Of a DNA stretch of 64,000 nucleotides, positions 44,787-53,278 are shown one piece after another. The position numbers and the translations under genes are program-made. The stretch's first letter is position 1. Each line of letters opens with the position of its first letter. The notes beneath the pieces are model-generated. The model was not told the origin of the DNA and did no database searches. It saw only the letters and a program-made list of their open reading frames with translations. The stretch is from Acidobacteriota bacterium. GTDB taxonomy: Bacteria > Acidobacteriota > Thermoanaerobaculia > Multivoradales > Multivoraceae. The stretch is from NCBI GenBank assembly GCA_003388555.1, contig QQVD01000056.1, positions 186,001 to 250,000 on the forward strand, given 5' to 3'.

Positions 44787-45347
44787 ATGAGCGAGCTCGC
44801 GTCCACCGCCGTCCTGGTGTCGAGGATCCAGGCGGGCGATCTCGAGGCGCGCGAGGAGCTCTTCCAGCGATCGCTCCCTCTGCTGAGACGCTGGGCGCAC
44901 GGTCGTCTGCCGCCCTACGCTCGCAACACCGCCGAGACCGACGACCTGGTGCAGGTGACGCTGCAGCGCGCCATCAACCAGCTCGGCTCGTTCGAGGTCC
45001 GGCACGAAGGCGCCTTCCTGGCCTATCTGCGACGCATCTTCCTCAACACCGTGCGCGACGAGATCCGGCGCTACGGCCGCTCGCCCGACTTCGTGGAGGT
45101 GGCGCCGAGCCTCGGCGACGATGCTCCCTCGGCGGTCGAGCGCATCCTCGGCAAGCAGAAGCTCGAGCGCTACGAGGCGGCGCTGGCGGCGCTGCCCGAA
45201 GAGCACCGCGAGGCGGTGATCCTGCGGGTCGAGTTCGGCATGCAGTTCGACGAGATCGCACGGGCGCTCGAGCGCCCGTCGGCCAATGCGGCGCGCATGA
45301 CCGTCACCCGGGCCCTCGCCAAGCTCGCCGAGGCGCTCGATGAGTGA
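44787..45347 (+). CDS. ECF-family sigma factor
   Basis: The 186-residue protein has region 2 (DLEAREELFQRSLPLLRRWA, DDLVQVTLQRAINQL, AFLAYLRRIFLNTVRDEIRR) and region 4 (AALAALPEEHREAVILRVEFG, FDEIARALERPSANAARMTVTRAL). It overlaps the kinase gene by 8 bp (ATGAGTGA), so the two are translationally coupled. No anti-sigma factor is seen; regulation by the adjacent kinase is plausible. Confidence 0.9.
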   Translation: MSELASTAVLVSRIQAGDLEAREELFQRSLPLLRRWAHGRLPPYARNTAETDDLVQVTLQRAINQLGSFEVRHEGAFLAYLRRIFLNTVRDEIRRYGRSPDFVEVAPSLGDDAPSAVERILGKQKLERYEAALAALPEEHREAVILRVEFGMQFDEIARALERPSANAARMTVTRALAKLAEALDE

Positions 45348-47154
45348 CCCCGACGCGGCGGCCCCAGACGAGAGGAACGAACGGATCTACGAGGAGACCG
45401 CGGCGCGGGTCGGCGAAGGTCTCGCAGTCGACTGGGACCGGCTCGAGGCCGAGCACCCCGAGCTGCGATCGCGACTGCGCGCGCTACGACGGGTGCAGGA
45501 GATCGACAGCGCCTTCCGCGGCGCTGGCGACGAGATCGCGGGGGACGATCCGTCCTCCGTGTCGGCAGCCTCAGCCGGGCGCGGCGACAGCGCTCGCACG
45601 ACGACTGCCTGGGGACCGTTCGAGCTGATCGAGCGGATCGGCGAGGGCAGCTTCGCCGAGGTCTACCGGGCGCTCGACCCGGTGCTCGACCGCGAGGTAG
45701 CGCTCAAGCTGGCACGTGGCGAGAGCGCTGCCCAGCGCCGCCGCTTCCTGCAGGAAGGGCGCCTGCTCGCCCAGCTCGACCATCCCGGCGTGGTGCGCGT
45801 GCACGGCGCCGCGGTGCACGACGACCGTGCCGGCGTCTGGATGGACCTGGCCGGCGGCCGCACCCTGGAGCAGCGGCTGGAGCAGGACGGGCTGTTCACC
45901 GAGCGCGAGACGATCGACGTCGGCCTGCAGCTCAGCGCCGCGCTGATGGCGGTGCACTCGTCCGGGCTGGTGCACGGCGACGTCAAGGCGGCGAACGTGC
46001 TGCGCCGGGAGAGCGGCGCGCTGCTGCTCGGCGACTTCGGGTCGTCGCTCGAGCTGCGGGCGGCCGATCGCCAGACCTCCGCCACTCCCCTGACCGCCGC
46101 TCCCGAGGTGCTCGAGGGCGCCCAGCCCGATGCGCGCTCCGACCTCTTCTCGCTCGGCGTGCTGCTCTACCGACTGCTCACCGGTGTGTACCCGTTCGCG
46201 GGTGACAGCCTCGAGCAGATCCGGGAACGGCAGCGCGCCGGAGCGCCGGCGCTGCGACGCCTGCGCCCCGAGGCATCGAGCGCCGTCGCCGACCTGGTGC
46301 AGCGCGCCCTGCAGGAGGACCCGAGCCGGCGCTGGGCCGACGCCGAGTCGCTGCACCGCGCCCTCGAGGGCCTCGCGGAGGGCGGAGCCGCGCCAGCTTC
46401 GCGGGGCCTCGCGGCGCGGGGAGTCGTCACCGTCCTGGTCGCCGGCGCCGTGCTCTCGACCGTGATCTGGTTGCTGTCGGCGCCGAGCCGACGCGGCCCC
46501 GACAGCGTCGACGTCGGGCCGGACGGTGAGGAGAGTGCTCCGTCCGCGGCGCTCTTCGACACCACGGCCCCGAGCCCTGGCCACGAAGAGACCGCCGGCG
46601 CGGCCGCGCCAGCCTGGAGCGTCGAGCTCTGGCGCACCGGAGACCGCGAGGCTCTCGGCGACGGCGACCGGGTGCGGGTCGGCGACGCCCTGCACCTGCG
46701 CGTCGACCATCGCGGCGACGAGCCGCTGTGGCTCTACCTGGTCAACGAAGACTCCAACGGCAGCGCCTTCACCCTCTTCCCGCTGCCCGGCTCGAGCCTG
46801 CGCAACCCCTTGCCGCCGGGCGAGCTCCGCCTGCCCGGCGCCATCGACGGTCGCGAGCAGGACTGGGTCGTGACCAGCCGCGGCGGGCCGGAGAGCTTCC
46901 TCCTGGTCACCAGTCGGGGGCCGTTGCCGGAGCTGGAGCGCGCGCTCGGTCGCATGCGGGTCGCCGGCAGCGAGAGCGGCCAGTCGCTCCCGGCGCCGGG
47001 CGACAGGGTGCGAGGCGTCGGCGGGCTCGAGACCTCGGTCAGCGGCGCACGGCCCCAGACGCTGCTGGCGCTGCAGGAGCTCGCGCTCGAGTCGGTCGAA
47101 ACGGCGAGCGAGGCGCGGATCGTGACTCTGCGCGGCGAGGCGCCGCGCCAGTAA
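45340..47154 (+). CDS. Transmembrane Ser/Thr kinase-like protein with C-terminal DUF4384-like domain
   Basis: Of 604 residues, ~85-345 form a kinase domain: GEGSFAEVYRA, VALKLARG, HGDVKAANVL and GDFGSS. The HRD motif is HGD here, which occurs in some non-RD kinases and may change activation, while the catalytic Asp, Lys and DFG Asp are kept. One membrane helix (GVVTVLVAGAVLSTVIWLL) leads to an outside domain (~425-560: VELWRTGDREALGDGDRV, LWLYLVNEDSNGSAFTLFP) like the DUF4384 domain found on other bacterial kinases. The N-terminal ~80 residues may bind the sigma factor encoded by the overlapping gene. The sensed signal is unknown. Confidence 0.85.
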   Translation: MSDPDAAAPDERNERIYEETAARVGEGLAVDWDRLEAEHPELRSRLRALRRVQEIDSAFRGAGDEIAGDDPSSVSAASAGRGDSARTTTAWGPFELIERIGEGSFAEVYRALDPVLDREVALKLARGESAAQRRRFLQEGRLLAQLDHPGVVRVHGAAVHDDRAGVWMDLAGGRTLEQRLEQDGLFTERETIDVGLQLSAALMAVHSSGLVHGDVKAANVLRRESGALLLGDFGSSLELRAADRQTSATPLTAAPEVLEGAQPDARSDLFSLGVLLYRLLTGVYPFAGDSLEQIRERQRAGAPALRRLRPEASSAVADLVQRALQEDPSRRWADAESLHRALEGLAEGGAAPASRGLAARGVVTVLVAGAVLSTVIWLLSAPSRRGPDSVDVGPDGEESAPSAALFDTTAPSPGHEETAGAAAPAWSVELWRTGDREALGDGDRVRVGDALHLRVDHRGDEPLWLYLVNEDSNGSAFTLFPLPGSSLRNPLPPGELRLPGAIDGREQDWVVTSRGGPESFLLVTSRGPLPELERALGRMRVAGSESGQSLPAPGDRVRGVGGLETSVSGARPQTLLALQELALESVETASEARIVTLRGEAPRQ

Positions 47155-47168
47155 CCGCGAGGTCATCG

Positions 47169-48728
47169 ATGGAGCTCCCGGACATGCGAGCGAGTGGAGC
47201 GGCTTCGGAGTCGCGACGAGCGGAGGAGGCGCGAGCTCGCGCGAAGCGTCGACCATCGCCGCTCCTCCCCGCCCTCCTGCTGGGGGCCGGTGTTGTCGTC
47301 ACCCAGCCGGGAGACGCCACCCAGCAGCCCGTCGAGACGACGCCAGCCTCGACAGGGGAAGCTGCGAGCGAGCCTCGATCCGCGCCCACCCTGACCGCCT
47401 GTCGCCCCGAGGGCTCGCAAGAAGAGGCGCTCTGCGGCGAGCTAGAGGTGCCCGAGGACTGGTCGGATCCGGAGGGGCGATCGATCCGCCTGGCAGTCAC
47501 CGTGCTGCCGGCGCGCGGAACGGAAACGGACGCGCCGCTCTACCATCTCTCCGGCGGCCCGGGCTCGAGCAGCGGATTCCCGATCCTCGTGTACACCGGG
47601 TCGCTTCCCTGGCCAGCGATGCAAGGTGCGACGCGGCTGCGGGAGGGGCGGCGGATCGTGCTCGTCGACCACCGCGGCACCGGGAGCTCGAATCCACTGC
47701 ACTGCCCGGAGCTGCCCAGCTTCGGCAGCCTCGACACGCTCTTTCCGCTCGATGCCGTGGCCGCCTGCCGGGACCGCCTCCAGAGACACGCCGATCTGAC
47801 CCAGTACGGCGCACCGCAGGCGGTGCACGACCTGGAGGCGGTTCGATCTGCGCTCGGCGACGAACAGCTCCACCTGCGCGGCGGCTCGTACGGTTCGCAC
47901 CTCGCTCTCGCCTACCTGCGCCAGTATCCGGAGCGCGTGCGCAGCGCGGTGCTGCAGGGAATCCTGCCGCTCGACAACCGGGTGCCGCTCGAGCACGCCC
48001 GCAACGCCGACCGGGTCTTCGATCTCGTCGTCGCGGAGTGCAGCACGGACGACGCCTGCTCGGCCGCGTTCCCCGATCTGGGGCGACGCTGGCGCCACGC
48101 CCTCGAAGGCTTGCCCGTCGTCGACCGGGCTGCGGGAGAACTGCCTCGCGGAGTGCTGGTCGAGCTGCTGCGCTCGACGCTCGGCTTCTACGCAGAGCAA
48201 CGCCATCTACCACGCCGCCTCGATGCCGTCGCCCGGGGCGATCTCGCCGAGCTGCGCTCGATCGCCGAGCAGAGCCGCTCCTCCGACTTCGCGCTCGGTC
48301 TGTATCTCTCGGCGCAGTGTCCACACACCCTCGACGCCGAGGGCCACGTCTTGGAGACTGCGGGCACCGCCCTGGGGGCGTACCGGATCGAGCGTCAGCT
48401 CGCTGCCTGCGAGATCTGGCCGCGCGTGGCCTTGCCGCAGGGCTGGAAGGAGCCGGTCGAGGTCGACGTGCCGGTCCTCCTGGTCTCCGGCGCCTTCGAC
48501 CACGAGACGCCGCCGGAGTGGGGCGACCGTGTGGCGTCCCGCCTGCCGCGATCGCGTCACGTCGTCGCGCCCAACCTGGGCCACGTGCCCTACGACGCCG
48601 GCGCCTGCTACTGGGAGGTGCTCGCGAGCTTCTACCGCGATCCCGACCCGATCGGCGTCGACACCTCCTGCCTGAGCGCGATCGAGCCACTGCCCTTCGA
48701 GCTGTCGCCCATGGACCGTATGGAGTGA
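47169..48728 (+). CDS. Alpha/beta-hydrolase, S33 aminopeptidase-like, secreted
   Basis: From ATG 47169 the 519-residue protein has an N-terminal basic stretch and a signal-like segment (SPLLPALLLGAGVVVTQPG). The fold follows the tripeptidyl/proline iminopeptidase type: HLSGGPGSSSG (oxyanion region), VLVDHRGTGSSN, nucleophile motif GGSYGSHLA, then the lid, and the C-terminal SGAFDHETPP (Asp) and NLGHVPYD (His). It may be a periplasmic aminopeptidase or esterase; the substrate is uncertain. It follows the kinase gene by 14 bp and may share its transcript. Confidence 0.85.
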   Translation: MELPDMRASGAASESRRAEEARARAKRRPSPLLPALLLGAGVVVTQPGDATQQPVETTPASTGEAASEPRSAPTLTACRPEGSQEEALCGELEVPEDWSDPEGRSIRLAVTVLPARGTETDAPLYHLSGGPGSSSGFPILVYTGSLPWPAMQGATRLREGRRIVLVDHRGTGSSNPLHCPELPSFGSLDTLFPLDAVAACRDRLQRHADLTQYGAPQAVHDLEAVRSALGDEQLHLRGGSYGSHLALAYLRQYPERVRSAVLQGILPLDNRVPLEHARNADRVFDLVVAECSTDDACSAAFPDLGRRWRHALEGLPVVDRAAGELPRGVLVELLRSTLGFYAEQRHLPRRLDAVARGDLAELRSIAEQSRSSDFALGLYLSAQCPHTLDAEGHVLETAGTALGAYRIERQLAACEIWPRVALPQGWKEPVEVDVPVLLVSGAFDHETPPEWGDRVASRLPRSRHVVAPNLGHVPYDAGACYWEVLASFYRDPDPIGVDTSCLSAIEPLPFELSPMDRME

Positions 48729-48755
48729 CCGGCCCGTAGCAAGACGCCCTGCGGC

Positions 48756-51700
48756 TCAGTCGAGGTCGCCGATGAGCTGGAACGCGGCCCAGTGGTAGGG
48801 ATGGGCGTGCTCGGCCGCGGCGCCGCGCGCAGGCGCCACGCCGCCCACGGCGCGGGTACGCTCGGAGTCCGTCGGCGCGGAGCCCTTCAGCAGCGCCAGC
48901 TGGGCGGCGCGCAGCGCCTCCGACTTCGGGCGACCAGCGGACAGCGCCTCGTAGAAGCGGTCCATCAGCTCGGCGGTGGATTCGTCCGACACCTGCCAGA
49001 GGGAAGCGACGATCGAACGCGCGCCGGCGTACTGGAAGGCTCGGGTGAGCCCCACCAGACCCTCGCTGAAGCGCTCGGCGCCGAGGCCGGTCTCGCAGGC
49101 GGAGAGCGTGACCAGATCGGCACGCAGATCGAGCGATTCGAAGATCTCCCAGGCCTGGAGCAGACCGTCGGCGCGACGATCGACCACACCCGCGGCGACC
49201 TCGGGTGCCGGCGCCAGCACGAGTCCCGAGTCCAGCGGAACGCGCTCGTCGACGAAGCCGTGGCTGGCGATGTGGATCCAACGCGCCGCGGGAGCGAGCG
49301 AGCGGAAGCGGTCCTCGCGCGCCTCACGTCCGCCGAGCACGACGACCCGTCCCGGGAACCGGTCACTCAGCGCCCGCGCCTCGCGTGCGGCGGCGGGCAG
49401 TGGGCCGAGAGCCGCGAGCTCGCCGCCGAGCCGCTCCGCGGCCGGGCTTCCGGCGTCGGGAAGGTGGGGGTCGGCCAGCACCACGATAGGAGCGTCCCCG
49501 TTCGCAGCGGGCAGCTGGCGCAGCGTGCGCAGGAGGGTCGCCGACTGCACCGTCGCGACCGCCGCCCGCTCGACCAGGTAGCGGCCTCCGTCGTCGATCA
49601 GCACCTGGAACGGCAGGGTGTGCAGCGGGCCGTCGGGGCTGATCAACAGGTTCTCGAAACCGTCGATGCGCTCGGCGACCGGACCGAGCAGGCGGCGCCA
49701 GAGCTCTCTCGCCTGCTCGGAGAAGCCCTCGTCGCGCTGCTGCACAGCCTCGCGCAGCTCGTCGACTGCCGCCACCAGCTCGTCGCGCCCGAGCTCGATC
49801 GCTGCGGCGTCGACGAACGCCGGTGCATTGCCGTGCGCTCTGCCGAGAGCGAAGACGAGGCTGCGCTGCTCGCCGACCAGGTAGCTGATCAGGAGCGTCG
49901 AGGGGGGCAGCACCGCCAGCGCTCCGGCGGCGTCGAGCGGCTCCACCGCGGTGAGCTCGGCGTAGCGTGGGTCCGCCTGACGTAGCGCGCGTTCGAGCGA
50001 GGTCCGCTGGGAGGCCAGCTCGGCGAGGCGCTGCTCGACCTCCTGTCGGCGATCGGCCCGAGCATCGTCTCCCAGTTCGGCGTAGGCCTCGGCGAAGCGC
50101 TCCGCCAGCTCGCGCTGCTCGGCCCGCAGCTCGGGCGGCAGCTCGGCGGCGAGCTCGAGGTCGCGCGCCGCGATCAGGCCCAGCAGACCCCGTACGCGCG
50201 CGGCCTCGACCCTGGCGAAGGCGGCAGCGGGCTCTCCGGCGTCGACCAGAGCCGACGCGCAGCGTCCGTAGTAGTCGAGGTAGAAGCGGTCGAAGGCGCT
50301 GCCGGTCTGGCGGTTGCCGCCGAGCCGCAGCTTCTGCGACTCCAGCGCGTCGACCGCGGCGCAGTACGAGCGGCGCGCCTCTTCGGCGCGCCCGAGGTCC
50401 TCGAGCGAGCGACCGGCGTTGTGCAGGAGCTGGGCGTGCAGCGAGCTGTCCGGCGCCGTGCGCTCGACGATCTCGAGCGCCTCCTCGAACTCCGCCAGCG
50501 CCGCCTCGGGGCGGCCGAGCTTGCGCCGCATGCGCGCGGTGTACTCGAGCGCGTGGGCCACGCGCAGGCTGCCGGGCGCCGAGCTACGGGTCGACTGCAG
50601 AGCCAGCTCGAAGATCGCCAGAGCCTCCTCGCTGCGCCCCTCGTCGTCGAGGGTCGAGGCGCGGATGATCCTGCCCAGGGCGTGGGTCCGCGAGTCGGGA
50701 GCCACCTGGGCGGTGATCGCCTGCGACTCGTCGAGGTACCGGGCCACCTCGGTGTAGCGCTCCATCCGCCGGGCGTTGTTGGCGCGGTTGTTGAGGCACC
50801 GCGCCAGGGCGATGCTTCCCGGCACCTCCTGGCGGTAGATCTCGAGGGCCTCGGCGTAGAGCGCGTCGGCCTCCTCGTACTCACCGCGCTCGTTGTGCAC
50901 GATCGCCAGGTTGTTGATCACGTCGGCCATGTCTCGTCGCTCGCCCTCGAGGCGGCGCTGCGCCAGGCTGCCCAGGCTGCGGCGGTGGTAGAGCTCGGCG
51001 CTCTGGTAGTCGCCCCGGTTGGAGGCGATGAGTCCGAGGTTGTTCAGATACATGCCGAGGTAACCCTCGGGCGCGGGCTCCATCGCCTCGAGCAGGCGCA
51101 GCGCCTGCTCGTTGGTGCGCTGCGCCGCCGCCAGCTCGCCGTGCCCCCACTGGGCCCTGGCCAGCGAAGAGAGTGCGGAGAGGTGGTCGAGGGAACCTGG
51201 CGCCAGCCGTTCGCAGATCTCGACCGCCTCGCTCGCCCGCCGTATCGCCGCGACGTAGTCGCCGAGCTCGAACAGCACGTTGCTCGCGCCCATCAGGCTC
51301 TGCGCCAGGAGAACGGTGGGCTCGCTCGCGGCCCGCCGCGCCAGGTCCACCGCCTGCTCGAGGTCCGCCCTCGCCTCCTCGAGCTGGTTGAGCCCCGCGC
51401 GGGCGCGTCCGAGCAGCAGCAGGTTCCGGGCCTCGAGGAGGGCGAGGCCACCGTGCTGGGCCTGTTCGATCTGTTGCGCCAGCAGCGTCACCTCGAGCGC
51501 CCGTTGCCACTGCTTCAGCTCGAGGGCGACCCAGGCGACGCCGCGCAGCAGGACCGAGCGGTGCGCGGCGGAGAGGCTCCAGTCTCCCATCGCCGAGGTC
51601 CGCGGTTCCTCCGCAGAGGACGCGGGCGGGTCCGGGTCGGGAGCCGATCCTGGGCCCGCCGCGGCGTCCTCGGTCCTCCACTCCGATCCGACCAGGACGC

Positions 51701-52277
51701 CGCCCCACGCCTCCAGCCGCTCGGCCGTCGGCTCCCGGCGCAGCGCCTCGAGGCCCCACCAGGCCGCCCTGGCCGGCTCCGAGGCCGCCAGCGTCAGGGC
51801 CTGGTCCCACAGCGCGGCAGCGGTCTCTGCCACCTCGATCGCTTCGCCAGCGTCGGACGCGGACCTCGCGGTGACCTCGCTCCAGGCGGCGTGGTCGGCG
51901 GCGGCCACCACGCTCGGTCTCAGCGTCGCCGCCGCCGGCACCCGGCGCCAGTCGCGGTTCCCTGCCGCGTCCTCGACCAGCAGCTCAGGGCGCAGATGAG
52001 CGGCCAGCACCCACTCGAGGTCGAGCGGAATCGTCAGCTCGGCAGCTGTGCCCTGCGTGGATCCCTCTTCGGGCGCCGCACGCCAGGCGTGCACCCGTTC
52101 CCCAGGCTCGAGGAGCTCGTACCAGGGCTCGACGACGAGCAGCTCGCCGTGCGCTGGCATCGCCAGCAGCAGAAAGAGCGGGGCGAGCAGCCGGCTCGGC
52201 CTGATCGCAGGTGGTTTCCTGCCACCGGCTCGCGGCGAGGAGAAGGGCTCGGGAGCGGGTGCGACGACGGAAGGCAC
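48756..52277 (-). CDS. Secreted TPR-CHAT protease-like protein
   Basis: At 1173 residues it has a signal peptide (LLAPLFLLLAMPAHG), then ~15 TPR-like repeats over residues ~230-680 (for example YLGMYLNNLGLIASNRGDYQ, INNLAIVHNERGEYEEADAL), a charged linker (~690-770) and a CHAT domain (~830-1173). The caspase-like dyad is visible as His in HIASHGF (~1005) and Cys in SACETG (~1060), with the ending HPYHWAAFQLIGDLD as usual. CHAT domains cleave proteins in defence or signalling. No partner gene is adjacent (the S33 hydrolase converges with it), so its target is unknown. The GTG start is uncertain by a few codons. Confidence 0.88.
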   Translation of the reverse strand: MPSVVAPAPEPFSSPRAGGRKPPAIRPSRLLAPLFLLLAMPAHGELLVVEPWYELLEPGERVHAWRAAPEEGSTQGTAAELTIPLDLEWVLAAHLRPELLVEDAAGNRDWRRVPAAATLRPSVVAAADHAAWSEVTARSASDAGEAIEVAETAAALWDQALTLAASEPARAAWWGLEALRREPTAERLEAWGGVLVGSEWRTEDAAAGPGSAPDPDPPASSAEEPRTSAMGDWSLSAAHRSVLLRGVAWVALELKQWQRALEVTLLAQQIEQAQHGGLALLEARNLLLLGRARAGLNQLEEARADLEQAVDLARRAASEPTVLLAQSLMGASNVLFELGDYVAAIRRASEAVEICERLAPGSLDHLSALSSLARAQWGHGELAAAQRTNEQALRLLEAMEPAPEGYLGMYLNNLGLIASNRGDYQSAELYHRRSLGSLAQRRLEGERRDMADVINNLAIVHNERGEYEEADALYAEALEIYRQEVPGSIALARCLNNRANNARRMERYTEVARYLDESQAITAQVAPDSRTHALGRIIRASTLDDEGRSEEALAIFELALQSTRSSAPGSLRVAHALEYTARMRRKLGRPEAALAEFEEALEIVERTAPDSSLHAQLLHNAGRSLEDLGRAEEARRSYCAAVDALESQKLRLGGNRQTGSAFDRFYLDYYGRCASALVDAGEPAAAFARVEAARVRGLLGLIAARDLELAAELPPELRAEQRELAERFAEAYAELGDDARADRRQEVEQRLAELASQRTSLERALRQADPRYAELTAVEPLDAAGALAVLPPSTLLISYLVGEQRSLVFALGRAHGNAPAFVDAAAIELGRDELVAAVDELREAVQQRDEGFSEQARELWRRLLGPVAERIDGFENLLISPDGPLHTLPFQVLIDDGGRYLVERAAVATVQSATLLRTLRQLPAANGDAPIVVLADPHLPDAGSPAAERLGGELAALGPLPAAAREARALSDRFPGRVVVLGGREAREDRFRSLAPAARWIHIASHGFVDERVPLDSGLVLAPAPEVAAGVVDRRADGLLQAWEIFESLDLRADLVTLSACETGLGAERFSEGLVGLTRAFQYAGARSIVASLWQVSDESTAELMDRFYEALSAGRPKSEALRAAQLALLKGSAPTDSERTRAVGGVAPARGAAAEHAHPYHWAAFQLIGDLD

Positions 52278-52384
52278 GTCGCGAGTCTGCCAGCCTGGCG
52301 CCGCGGAAGCGAACCGCCGGCCGTTCGGCGATCCGGCCCGACGACTCGGGACGAGTCCTGGTCGCCGCCGCGCGATCTCCGCTG

Positions 52385-53278
52385 TCAGGAGCCGGTCGAA
52401 CGCAGTCCGGCCTCAGTCCGCGAAGGCTGACACCCAGGGCACCAGAAGGTGCGGCGGTTGCCCCGTCCCATGCGCCGCTCGACGATCGGCGCCGCGCAAT
52501 CGAGGCAGGCCTCCCCCACCCTGCCGTAGACGTGCAGGCGCGGCAGCCCCGGCTTCGACGACCTGCCTTCGCGCGGATCCCAGGTCGTGGTACGCAGCCA
52601 CGGCCCGAGGTTCTGCAGCAGCAACCGGCGGGCGTCGCGGTACAGAGCGACGACCTCTGCGTCGTCTAGGATGCCGGCGGGAGTCGCCGGCTCGATGCGG
52701 TGCAGGAAGAGCAGCTCGCTCTTGTAGACGTTGCCGATCCCCGAGGCGACCCGCTGATCGAGCAGCAGATCGCAGACCGGGCGTTCGGAGGCCACGAAGC
52801 GGCGTGCCCGCGCCACCACGATGTCGTCGGCCGGGGCGATTTCGGCGAGCAGATCGGGGCCGATGCGCGCCAGCCCCGGCGTCGCCAGCCTTCGGCCACT
52901 CGGCACGCAGTCGGCGAGCTCGGCATCGAAGCAGACGAAGGCACCGTGGCGGTTGACCAGCACCAGGGAGCGCCTGCGCGGCGCCTCGAAGCCACGGCGG
53001 CGTCCCGTCGCCTCGGCGCCGACGCCACGGCTGAGCGAGGCCAGCTCGCCCTGCGATGCGAAGCGGCGCCAGTTGCCGTGCATGCCGAGGTGGTTGCGGA
53101 TCGTCTCGCCACCTTCGAGCCCGATCAGCAGGTGCTTGCCGAGCGCCCGCACCGACTCGACGCGGCGCCGCAGGCTGGGCTCGGGTCGTCCCCAGAGCTC
53201 GACGTGCTCGAGCGGCTCCCCCACCAGGTGCGGCGCCAGTACCGCGGCCAGCCGATGGATCGTGTCGCCCTCGGGCAT
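52385..53278 (-). CDS. Formamidopyrimidine-DNA glycosylase / endonuclease VIII-like
   Basis: It starts MPEGDTIHR, with the catalytic Pro2-Glu3 of the Fpg/Nei family, and keeps Lys in RALGKHLLIGLEGG, the H2TH region (DLLLDQRVASGIGNVYKSELLF) and a C-terminal zinc finger (CLDC...CPGC). MPEGDT, rather than MPELPEV, makes it like Nei. The 297-residue enzyme removes oxidised bases in DNA. Its start codon overlaps the stop of the S41 gene (TGATG), so the two are coupled. The genes look unrelated in function. Confidence 0.92.
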   Translation of the reverse strand: MPEGDTIHRLAAVLAPHLVGEPLEHVELWGRPEPSLRRRVESVRALGKHLLIGLEGGETIRNHLGMHGNWRRFASQGELASLSRGVGAEATGRRRGFEAPRRRSLVLVNRHGAFVCFDAELADCVPSGRRLATPGLARIGPDLLAEIAPADDIVVARARRFVASERPVCDLLLDQRVASGIGNVYKSELLFLHRIEPATPAGILDDAEVVALYRDARRLLLQNLGPWLRTTTWDPREGRSSKPGLPRLHVYGRVGEACLDCAAPIVERRMGRGNRRTFWCPGCQPSRTEAGLRSTGS

